NCBI GenBank assembly: GCA_003557765.1
Contig: PWNO01000293.1
Location: forward strand, 1-35,400
Length of the DNA stretch: 35,400 nucleotides
Direction of reading: 5' to 3'
Source: Bacteroidales bacterium
GTDB lineage: Bacteria; Bacteroidota; Bacteroidia; Bacteroidales; UBA7960
The notes under the pieces are model-generated. The model was not told the origin of the DNA. It made no database searches and was given only the letters and a program-made list of their open reading frames with translations. Every line of letters begins with the position of its first letter. Positions within the stretch are counted from its first letter, which is position 1. This document shows positions 1 to 6,934 of the stretch, piece after piece. Both the position numbers and the translations under genes were made by a program.

Positions 1-24
1 CTTTCGACATTTCGACATTTTGAC
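1..24 (+). repeat. Octamer tandem array (partial, at window edge)
   Basis: The first 24 bases are three consecutive 8-nt units: CTTTCGAC, ATTTCGAC and ATTTTGAC, followed by a decayed fourth. They match the octamer family at 3198-3253 and, on the opposite strand, 32193-32240. The array may continue to the left of the window. It lies upstream of the gene at 131. The rest of 25-130 is AT-rich leader in which I see no convincing promoter; TACCTTTA at 33-40 differs from the -7 consensus only in its last base. Confidence 0.6.
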
Positions 25-130
25 ATTTTTCATACCTTTATATACCATAAGACCCCTGTTCCCATCAATCCAATGAATAATAACCGCCTGGCATACAAAA
101 CATTATAGCTAAACTGCCGTTTAACCCAAA

Positions 131-3070
131 ATGCACCAATCCAGACTTTTACTCCTTGTACTCGTTTCCGCCTTGCTCTTCCCGGCGAAGGCGCAGGCAC
201 AGGAAATCACCCAGATCGACACCGAGCGGGCGCAGCTGGTCTACTTCGGTGACCGCTATACATATATGACGCCCCACGTGCTGCGCACCTTCTTCAACGC
301 GATGGACTTCCACGAGGAGCTTTGGGACTACGATCCCGACAAGATTTACGTGATGCTCAACGATTTCCAGGATTACGGCACCGGCGGTGCCATTACGATG
401 CCGCTCAACCAGGTGTTCATCGGCATCGGTCCTTACAACTTCGCTTACAGTATCGTGCCCTCTGGCGAACGCTTCCAGTGGCTCTTCAACCACGAGCTCA
501 CCCACGTGGTGATGACCGACAAACCCAACAGTCGCGACGAGCGGTGGCGCCGGGCCTTCTTCGGCAAAGTGCGCCGCGACGAGGCCTACCCGATGTCGGC
601 CCTCTGGAGCTATGCTACCGTGCCCCGCTGGTACGCCCCGCGCTGGTACCAGGAGGGCATTGCCATCTTCATGGAGACATGGATGTCGGGCGGACTGGGT
701 CGGACGATGGGCTATTATGACGAGATGTACTTCCGCAGCCTCGTCCAGGAAGACCAACCCCTCCATTCGGTGGTCGGCCTCGAGACAGAAGGCACCGCGA
801 TGGACTTCCAGGTAGGCGCCAACGCTTACCTCTACGGATCGCGCTTCACCACCTACCTGGCCCGGCAGTATGGTGTTGACAAGCTTAAGGATTTCTTCCT
901 GCGATCGGAAGACAGCAAGGCATTCTACAGCCGGCAGTTCCGACAGGTGTATGGCCGCTCAGTAGAAGATGTCTGGCAGGATTGGATTGATTTCGAAATG
1001 ACATTTCAGCAGCAGAACATCGAAATGACACAGGAATATCCCATCACAAAATTTGACCCCATCGCCAGCCACCCGCTGGGAAACACCTCCACATACCGAT
1101 ACAACCACGAGACCGGCATGATGTATATGGCCATCAACCACCCGGGCATCATCTCCCAGATTGCGGAGATTGACACCCGCACGGGCGACATCCGCAAGCT
1201 GGCCACCCTCGACTCGCCCAGCCTGTATTACTCCACCCACCTGGCCTACGACCCGGAGAGCGAGACCGTGTTCATCACCGAAAACAACAACAGGATCCGC
1301 AGCCTGGTGGCCATCGACGTGGAGACCGGGCGCAAGGAGACCCTGATGCCGTTCACGCGCACCGGCGACCTGGTCTTCAACCCGGCCGACCGCAGCATCT
1401 GGGGTGTGCGGCTCGACAACGGCCATTCCACCGTGGTCCGCATCCCCGAGCCCTACGACTCCATCGAGCCGCTGTATGAGATCCCCTTCGGACAGGCCAT
1501 CTTCGACCTCGATATCTCATCCGACGGGAAATACCTCTCTGCTTCCCTGGCCCACCTGGCCGGCGAGCAGGAGCTGGTGCTCTTCGAGACCCGCGCACTG
1601 GCGCAGGGCGACACCCGCCATCGCAGCATCCTCAAGCTGGACGACAACACGCTGAACCAGTTTAAGTTTTCTCCCGACGACCAGTACCTCATCGGCACGT
1701 CCTACTACACCGGCGTGTCGAACGTGTGGCGCGCAGGCATCGAAGATGACAGCTTCAACCTCCTCTCCAACACGGAGACCGGCTTCTTTATGCCCTACCA
1801 GGTCAACGGAGACTCCCTGCTGGTGCTTCGCTTCTTCCGCGATGGGATGAAGCCGGGCTGGATGCCTTTTGAGATCCTGCACGAGGCCAACGCCATCGAC
1901 TACCTCGGCAGCCACGTGGTGCAGCGGCACCCGGAGGTTAGGGAGTGGTCACTGCCCCCGCCCCCACCGGTCGACCACATCGAAATGGAAGAAAAGTCAT
2001 ACGGCCCCATCCGCGAGATGTTCCTGGCCAACGCCTGGCCCGACCTGGCCGGCTTCAAGAACACTGCGGTGGCCGGCTACCGGGCGCTGCTTCGCGACCC
2101 GCTGTCGGTGAGCGAACTCAATCTTTTCGTAGGCGCCTCCCCCTGGAGCTCCTATGAAGACAAACAACAGCTTCACGCGCACCTCGACTGGCGCTACTGG
2201 AGCTGGACGCTCAGCGCCACCTGGAACTACGCCGACTTCTACGACCTGTTCGGCCCGACGAAGCGCAGCCGGGCAGGTTACAGCCTAGGGATCTCTTACG
2301 ACAGGAACTACACCCTGCGCGACCCTTTCCGATATGGCTGGCATTTTGGCGTACATCACTACGGCGACCAGGAGGTGCTGCCCCAACATCAGCACATCGA
2401 AACACCCTTGCGGCAGTTTCAGACCGCCAGTGCCGGCTTCCGGATGTCGAAGCTGCGCAGAACCCTCGGGGGCGTCGACAACGAACAGGGCTACAACTGG
2501 CGGATCAGCGGATCAACCTTTTTTGCGGATGACAAGTTTTATCCTGCCCTTGCGTCGAACCAGGACTTCGGCTTCCTGGTGCCAGGCGTCCGGAACACCA
2601 GCTTCTGGGTGCGCAACAGCGTCGGACAGTCCTTCGGCGACCGCGAATCCCCGCTCTCCTATTTCTACCTGGGCGGGTTCCGCAACAATTACGTCGACTG
2701 GCGCGAGCCACGACAGTACCGGGGCAGCAGGGCCTTCCCCGGCGCCGACATCGACGCCATCCCGGCACACAACTACATCCGCACGATGGGCGAGCTGAAC
2801 CTGCGGCCCATCCGCACCAGGGAATTCGGCACCACGTGGGTATATCCCACACACATATATACATCGTTCTTTGGCACACACCTTTTCACCGACCCCGACC
2901 GCAACGAAATATCGCGGCACGTGTTTAACGCCGGCTTCCAAACCGACATCGAGATCGTGCTGCTCTCTTACATGAAAAGCACCTGGTCGGCCGGCTACGC
3001 CCGCGTGTTTGAATCCGGAGAAGATATGGGCGGACAGTGGATGTTTTCGGTGAAACTGCTGGGAATGTAA
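131..3070 (+). CDS. Secreted gluzincin-like metalloprotease / propeller / barrel protein
   Basis: A 979-residue envelope protein with a signal peptide (about residues 1-24, ending AKAQAQ). Residues 30-290 look like a peptidase MA-type zinc metalloprotease: HELTH at 121-125 supplies two zinc ligands and the catalytic Glu, and WYQEG places a likely third ligand at Glu175. Residues about 300-640 contain repeated segments of the SPDDQYLIGTS and SSDGKYLSAS kind, typical of a TolB/WD40-like propeller. The last 300 or so residues are rich in alternating aromatic and polar stretches, like an outer-membrane beta barrel. The combination suggests a surface- or periplasm-facing protease anchored in the outer membrane. 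Domain calls are by eye; the barrel is the least certain. The substrate is unknown and no partner gene is adjacent. Spacing to the next gene is 264 nt, so it is probably transcribed alone. Confidence 0.8.
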   Translation: MHQSRLLLLVLVSALLFPAKAQAQEITQIDTERAQLVYFGDRYTYMTPHVLRTFFNAMDFHEELWDYDPDKIYVMLNDFQDYGTGGAITMPLNQVFIGIGPYNFAYSIVPSGERFQWLFNHELTHVVMTDKPNSRDERWRRAFFGKVRRDEAYPMSALWSYATVPRWYAPRWYQEGIAIFMETWMSGGLGRTMGYYDEMYFRSLVQEDQPLHSVVGLETEGTAMDFQVGANAYLYGSRFTTYLARQYGVDKLKDFFLRSEDSKAFYSRQFRQVYGRSVEDVWQDWIDFEMTFQQQNIEMTQEYPITKFDPIASHPLGNTSTYRYNHETGMMYMAINHPGIISQIAEIDTRTGDIRKLATLDSPSLYYSTHLAYDPESETVFITENNNRIRSLVAIDVETGRKETLMPFTRTGDLVFNPADRSIWGVRLDNGHSTVVRIPEPYDSIEPLYEIPFGQAIFDLDISSDGKYLSASLAHLAGEQELVLFETRALAQGDTRHRSILKLDDNTLNQFKFSPDDQYLIGTSYYTGVSNVWRAGIEDDSFNLLSNTETGFFMPYQVNGDSLLVLRFFRDGMKPGWMPFEILHEANAIDYLGSHVVQRHPEVREWSLPPPPPVDHIEMEEKSYGPIREMFLANAWPDLAGFKNTAVAGYRALLRDPLSVSELNLFVGASPWSSYEDKQQLHAHLDWRYWSWTLSATWNYADFYDLFGPTKRSRAGYSLGISYDRNYTLRDPFRYGWHFGVHHYGDQEVLPQHQHIETPLRQFQTASAGFRMSKLRRTLGGVDNEQGYNWRISGSTFFADDKFYPALASNQDFGFLVPGVRNTSFWVRNSVGQSFGDRESPLSYFYLGGFRNNYVDWREPRQYRGSRAFPGADIDAIPAHNYIRTMGELNLRPIRTREFGTTWVYPTHIYTSFFGTHLFTDPDRNEISRHVFNAGFQTDIEIVLLSYMKSTWSAGYARVFESGEDMGGQWMFSVKLLGM

Positions 3071-3102
3071 GTGGGTTAATGGGTTTGATGTTTGAAGTTA
3101 AG
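3071..3102 (+). repeat. Octamer-phased spacer repeat
   Basis: Directly after the stop of the preceding gene the sequence divides into four 8-nt units: GTGGGTTA, ATGGGTTT, GATGTTTG and AAGTTAAG. It resembles the reverse complement of 32264-32311, which is also phased in octamers. Both lie between two co-oriented genes and both precede the CACTGCAAACCCG module. Confidence 0.45.
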
Positions 3103-3181
3103 ATGTCCACAAATTGACACAAATTGTTTTCACAGATTTACACAAATGCCTCGGGCAACTTCAAACCTCAACCCTCAAACA

Positions 3182-3253
3182 CACTGCAAACCCGGACTTT
3201 TTGACCTTTCGACATTTTGTCCTTTTGTCCTTTCGTCCTTTTGTCTTTTTGTC
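3182..3253 (+). repeat. CACTGCAAACCCG module plus seven octamers
   Basis: The 13-nt sequence CACTGCAAACCCG (3182-3194) is followed after GAC by seven uninterrupted 8-nt units of the form NTTT(T/C)G(A/T)C, from 3198 to 3253. The same 13-mer followed by the same octamer type occurs on the opposite strand at 32193-32256. Both copies read in the direction of the flanking genes. No coding function is apparent: a period of 8 breaks the reading frame. Confidence 0.75.
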
Positions 3254-3334
3254 CTTGATTCACCAACCAAAACGAACTTTCTTCGTAATACATACAGAAA
3301 CCAAAACTATTGCTAACCTGAAAAACCATTACAA

Positions 3335-4615
3335 ATGAAAACACAAAAACCCCTGATTGTCGCGTTGAGTCTGGTTATCGGTATCCTTGTCGGACTGATC
3401 GCAGGCTTCATCCTCACAGACCCTTGCAGAGACGTACAGGATGTGGCCGGTACCATTGGTCGTGTAGAACACTACCGTGACGTACAAATTTCCGAGGCAG
3501 ACATTGACCTGCGCAACCAGTTCCTGGATGATGCGGAGATGCTGGAAAGCTATGAGATGTACCTGGGTTTTGAATACACGACCAACCTCAGGCAGGCCGA
3601 AAACGCACGCTTTGCTATGCTTGCCGCGCGCCAGCACAATGAATTCAGCGTAATGAACCGCCGGACCCTCGAACAGCTGGAAGACTATACCCGCCTGCTG
3701 GACAATGCGCGTCTGCGCATCCTCGAGGCCCTGGGCGTGATCAACGATCTCGAAAACAGGGAAGGCGTGGCGATTCGCACCGTATTGAACAGGGCGGGCA
3801 ACGCCATCGCCCAGACCCAGATCCGCGGCAACGTGCTGTTTGACTACCTGACCGCGGTGGAAGACTTTTTCCACACCCACCCGCAGGCCGATTACCCCGC
3901 ACTGACCAGGGCACACGACGAGATCTACGCTACCCTGCTAATGCACAACATCATCCGCGACAACAAGCCCGTGCTGGATCACCTGCTGGCCAAAAACCTG
4001 ATGAACGAAGACGGCGAGCTGGCACAGCTTGACAATGAAGCCGTCCTGAACTACGTCATCATGGATGCAGCCCGGCTGCAGATGCAATTCCTGGACCAGG
4101 AAGCCCTGCAAGCTATTAGTCTTTGGGATCAGCACAACCTCGATGCCATTCCCTTGTTTGACCAAAACGTCCTGGGTATGTACCTACAGGATCAGGAAAC
4201 CCTGCAAGATATGGGCCTTTGGGATCAGCAGACGCTCAACCTCCTCATCCTTTTTGACCAGGAGAATCTGAGCGCTTACGAACTTTTTGACCAGGGGGTA
4301 CTTGGCAACCACATCTTGTTTGATCAGGAAACCCTGCAAAGCTTCGTAATCCGGGATCAGGAAATGCTTTCTTCCCTCGACCAGGAAACGTTCCAAAGTA
4401 TCGCCGACCAGGACGTGCTGCGCGGAAATATCTTTTTTGACCAGGAAAGGCTGAACATGGTCGTCCTTGACCAGGCACAGCTGCAGCAAATGATCCGCTC
4501 CGGTGAGCAGCTGCAGCTTTTTGACAGCGAGCAACTGGGCTTTTTTGACGCAGAACGGCTGCAGTACTTCATCATGGATGGGGCTGTGCTGGACCGTGAC
4601 TTCAGGGTGCAGTAA
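3335..4615 (+). CDS. Membrane-anchored protein with 11-residue DQ repeats
   Basis: I do not recognise this 426-residue protein. Residues about 7-29 form one hydrophobic helix after a short MKTQK start, so it is either a signal anchor or an uncleaved signal sequence; there is no lipobox. Residues 30-230 look helical and charged. From residue 233 to the end the chain is a tandem repeat with consensus D-Q-E-x-L-x-x-x-x-L-F/W, usually 11 residues per unit, about 16 units, with a few of 8-10 residues and one longer spacer. Eleven-residue periodicity is compatible with a right-handed coiled coil or a helical solenoid. The charged and amide pair DQ is almost invariant, while the positions before it are F, W or L. 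The neighbours do not suggest a role. Start ATG at 3335 follows AATAC-rich leader without a ribosome binding site, as usual in this group. Confidence 0.75.
   Translation: MKTQKPLIVALSLVIGILVGLIAGFILTDPCRDVQDVAGTIGRVEHYRDVQISEADIDLRNQFLDDAEMLESYEMYLGFEYTTNLRQAENARFAMLAARQHNEFSVMNRRTLEQLEDYTRLLDNARLRILEALGVINDLENREGVAIRTVLNRAGNAIAQTQIRGNVLFDYLTAVEDFFHTHPQADYPALTRAHDEIYATLLMHNIIRDNKPVLDHLLAKNLMNEDGELAQLDNEAVLNYVIMDAARLQMQFLDQEALQAISLWDQHNLDAIPLFDQNVLGMYLQDQETLQDMGLWDQQTLNLLILFDQENLSAYELFDQGVLGNHILFDQETLQSFVIRDQEMLSSLDQETFQSIADQDVLRGNIFFDQERLNMVVLDQAQLQQMIRSGEQLQLFDSEQLGFFDAERLQYFIMDGAVLDRDFRVQ
4031..4600 (+). repeat. 33-nt coding repeat (DQ hendecads)
   Basis: This is the DNA behind the C-terminal repeats of the preceding protein. 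Typical units are DQETLQDMGLW, DQENLSAYELF and DQGVLGNHILF. At the DNA level the recurring core is TTTGACCAGGA or TTTGATCAGGA followed by an ACCCTGCAA-like stretch. Units are diverged, so this is an old repeat rather than a recent slippage product. Confidence 0.7.
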
Positions 4616-4733
4616 GCAGTTCGGCGCAATGCGTGGCCAAAGGATGCCATGCCAACACGAGTAGTGATACCACGGAAATGCGGGGGCAATGAAATCTCCG
4701 CGCATAAACAAGGAAGACTTGATGTCCCAAAGC

Positions 4734-4764
4734 AAAAAGCCCTCCCCGGCGGGGAGGGCTTTTT
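4734..4764. terminator. Bidirectional intrinsic terminator
   Basis: A perfect inverted repeat pairs AGCCCTCCCC (4738-4747) with GGGGAGGGCT (4751-4760) around a GGC loop. It is flanked by an A-tract on the left and a T-tract on the right (4760-4766), so it has a U-tail in either direction. On the minus strand it lies just past the 3' end of the tRNA gene; on the plus strand it can end the transcript of the gene that stops at 4615. Confidence 0.85.
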
Positions 4765-4768
4765 TTCG

Positions 4769-4842
4769 TGACTCCGGGGGGACTCGAACCCCCAACCGAC
4801 AGAACCGGAATCTGCTATTCTATCCAATTGAACTACGGAGCC
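4769..4842 (-). tRNA. tRNA-Arg, anticodon CCG
   Basis: Read on the minus strand from 4842, the 74-nt sequence folds as a cloverleaf. The acceptor stem pairs GGCTCCG with CGGAGTC (one G-U), the anticodon stem GCAGA pairs with TCTGT, the 7-base anticodon loop TTCCGGT gives anticodon CCG, and the T arm pairs GGGGG with CCCCC around TTCGAGT. Anticodon CCG reads arginine codon CGG. The discriminator is A and the 3' CCA is not encoded (the genome has CG after it), so CCA must be added by the nucleotidyltransferase. Confidence 0.95.
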
Positions 4843-4853
4843 GTAAGGAAGGA

Positions 4854-4861
4854 CAAAAGTA
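4854..4861 (-). promoter_or_regulatory. -7 element of the tRNA-Arg promoter
   Basis: TACTTTTG on the minus strand is a perfect match to the Bacteroidota -7 consensus TAnnTTTG. Its end is 11 nt from the first base of the tRNA, leaving a leader of only a few bases for RNase P. A TTTTG lies upstream at 4876-4880, but the 14-nt gap is shorter than the usual spacing, so the -33 element is doubtful. Confidence 0.6.
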
Positions 4862-4975
4862 CAAAAAAATCCTGGCAAAAGGGGGTTGAATCTTGGGACG
4901 CGGGATTGGGTTTGCTGTTTCAGGCAGCAAGGGTTGCCGTTTGAGGCACCAGGGATTTGCTTCATGGTTCGTGGT

Positions 4976-5009
4976 TTTGAATTCTGAACACAAAAAAATC
5001 GTAATATTG
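4976..5009 (+). promoter_or_regulatory. Possible promoter of the YfcC-type gene
   Basis: TTTG (4976-4979) is followed 22 nt later by TAATATTG (5002-5009), one mismatch from TAnnTTTG. The spacer is slightly long. The leader of about 70 nt holds an imperfect GC-rich stem (CCGGTCGGC against GCCTGCCGG) just before the gene. Weak evidence. Confidence 0.25.
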
Positions 5010-5087
5010 CATCGGAAAACAAGCCGGTCGGCGAATTTTGCCTGCCGGCCGCAGGAAATGCAAACCCGTCAATAAAAGCTGTTCCCT

Positions 5088-6704
5088 ATGTTAAAGAAAA
5101 TCCCGCACACCTACGTCATCGTGTTTTTCATCATCATCATCGCTGCCATCCTCACCTGGTTCATCCCTCCGGGAAAATACATCCAGGAAGACGTAGTCAT
5201 CGACGGCCGCGAGGTGTCCACGATGGTGTTCTATTACCAGGATGACCTGCCCGAGGGGCACACGATGGAGAGCCAGACGCAGACCTGGCAGGTGCTGTCG
5301 GCACTTTTCAACGGCTTCGTGCGGCAAGCCAACATCATCGTGTTCATCCTGATGATCGGCGGAGCTTTCTGGATCATGAACCAGACCCGGGCCATCGACG
5401 TGGGCATCATGGCCTTCCTGTCCTTTGCCCGCGGACTGGAACATCACCGGTTCATGCAACGCATCGGGGTCGACAACCTCATCATCGTGATGATCATGCT
5501 GCTCTTCAGCGTGTTCGGGGCCATCTTCGGGATGGCCGAGGAAACCATCGCCTTCGTGATCATCCTCATCCCACTGGCGATCTCGATGGGCTACGACAGC
5601 ATCACCGGGGTGTCGATGGTCTTCGTGGGCGCCATGCTGGGCTTTGCTGGTGCGGTGCTCAACCCCTTCACCATTGGCATCGCCCAGGGACTCGCAGACC
5701 TGCCGCTATTCTCCGGCATCGAATACCGGATGTTCGCCTGGCTTATCATCAACATCGTGGGGATCACCTATGTGTTGTATTATGTGTCTAAAATCCGCAA
5801 AGACCCCAAGCGAAGCATCATGTACAAGGAAGATGCCTACTGGCGCAAGCGCGGCGAGGAGACAAGCGGCGAAGACATCACCTACTATACCCCCCGGATG
5901 GCCTATATCGTCTACGGACTGGTACTTGCGGTGCTGGTCGTGCTTTCCTTCCTGCATCCCACCACCACGATGATCATCGGAGCCTCCTCCTTCACCCTGG
6001 TACTCATTCCCATCCTGGCAATTATCTTTGCCTTTGCCGGCGTGATGACGCTGCGCCGCTCGGTACACTTTTTCATCCTCTTGCTGCTGGCTTACACCAT
6101 CCTCTTCCTGATCATCGGGGTGATGGGGTACGGCTGGTATGTGATGGAGATCGCCACCCTTTTCCTGGGGATGGGTATTGCAGCAGGGATGGCTGTGAGC
6201 AAGGACGCCAACGACATCGCCACCTCCTTCCTCGACGGGGTGAAGGACATCATGCCGGCAGCCCTGATCGTCGGACTGGCCGGGGGCATCATCGTGGTGC
6301 TTGAAGACGGCGGCATCATCGACAGCATCCTTTATGGGCTGTCGCGGTCGCTCGGACAGTTTGGCAGCGTGGCTTCTGTGGGTATAATGTACGTAATCCA
6401 GACCATCATCAACATCGTGATCCCGAGTGGCTCTGCCAAGGCTGCCATCACGATGCCCATCATGGCGCCCTTCAGCGACCTGATCGACGTGTCGCGCCAG
6501 GCCACCGTGATGGCCTTCCAGTTTGGCGACGGCTTCACCAACCTGATCACCCCCACCTCGGGCGTACTCATCGGCGTGCTGGGCATCGCACGCATCCCCT
6601 ATCACAAGTGGGTCAAGTGGGCCGCACCGCTGATCGCCATCCTGATCGTGCTGGGCTTCCTGTTGCTCATTCCGACCGTCACGATGGATCTTTCCGGGTT
6701 TTAG
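5088..6704 (+). CDS. YfcC-family C4-dicarboxylate/amino-acid-type carrier
   Basis: A 538-residue inner-membrane carrier with about twelve hydrophobic segments. The N-terminal signature IPHTYVIVFF followed by LTWFIPPGKY is that of the YfcC family in the DcuC-related anion transporter group. Other family-like features are the loop MAEETIAFVIILIPLA (about residues 145-160) and, near the C-terminus, VIPSGSAKAAITMPIMAP and FGDGFTNLITPTSGV, the pair of re-entrant serine/glycine-rich loops expected to bind substrate. Family members are annotated as dicarboxylate or basic amino acid carriers, but the substrate cannot be read from sequence. It stands alone between the tRNA and a convergent histidine kinase, so context does not help. 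Length is slightly above the usual 470-510 residues. Confidence 0.85.
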   Translation: MLKKIPHTYVIVFFIIIIAAILTWFIPPGKYIQEDVVIDGREVSTMVFYYQDDLPEGHTMESQTQTWQVLSALFNGFVRQANIIVFILMIGGAFWIMNQTRAIDVGIMAFLSFARGLEHHRFMQRIGVDNLIIVMIMLLFSVFGAIFGMAEETIAFVIILIPLAISMGYDSITGVSMVFVGAMLGFAGAVLNPFTIGIAQGLADLPLFSGIEYRMFAWLIINIVGITYVLYYVSKIRKDPKRSIMYKEDAYWRKRGEETSGEDITYYTPRMAYIVYGLVLAVLVVLSFLHPTTTMIIGASSFTLVLIPILAIIFAFAGVMTLRRSVHFFILLLLAYTILFLIIGVMGYGWYVMEIATLFLGMGIAAGMAVSKDANDIATSFLDGVKDIMPAALIVGLAGGIIVVLEDGGIIDSILYGLSRSLGQFGSVASVGIMYVIQTIINIVIPSGSAKAAITMPIMAPFSDLIDVSRQATVMAFQFGDGFTNLITPTSGVLIGVLGIARIPYHKWVKWAAPLIAILIVLGFLLLIPTVTMDLSGF

Positions 6705-6765
6705 GGCTTCCAGGGTTTTAGGATTTGAAGCTTGAGCCTCAGCGACAGCAATGTCAGGAGCAGTA

Positions 6766-6813
6766 AGTCCCGGGAGCGAAGCGATTCGGGAAGCAAGGCG
6801 ATTCGGGATTTTA
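6766..6813. repeat. TCCCG...CGGGA hairpin repeat, copy 1
   Basis: After the carrier gene lies AAGTCCCGGGAGCGAAGC followed by GATTCGGGA, then a second imperfect unit AGCAAGGCGATTCGGGA. The ends TCCCG and CGGGA pair. On the opposite strand it reads AATCCCGAATCGC...CTCCCGGGACTT, nearly the same as 27056-27084. It is a short intergenic repeat of REP-like character, here partly duplicated. Confidence 0.55.
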
Positions 6814-6888
6814 AGACAACAGGGAAATGGCTTGACCTGTCAGCAGGCTGAGGTTCCCTGAGGTGCTTTTGAAAGCCTAAGGCAGGTT

Positions 6889-6912
6889 GCGCATTGCTTT
6901 TGCGCTCTTTTT
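6889..6912 (+). terminator. Possible weak terminator after the carrier gene
   Basis: GCGCA (6889-6893) pairs with TGCGC (6901-6905) around a 7-nt loop and is followed by TCTTTTT. The stem is short. It would end plus-strand transcription before the convergent kinase gene. Confidence 0.3.
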
Positions 6913-6934
6913 GTGCATGGTGGGAATGAGTGCA

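Noticed and set aside
3198..3253. T-rich stretch as an intrinsic terminator for the gene ending at 3070
   Set aside because: There is no GC-rich stem before it; the structure is a tandem octamer array.
4976..5009. Strong promoter for the carrier gene
   Set aside because: The -7 element has a mismatch and the spacer is 22 nt; kept only as a weak candidate.
5706..6605. 299-codon open frame antisense to the YfcC-type carrier
   Set aside because: It is rich in His and Asp because it mirrors hydrophobic codons of the membrane protein; the plus-strand product has clear family motifs.
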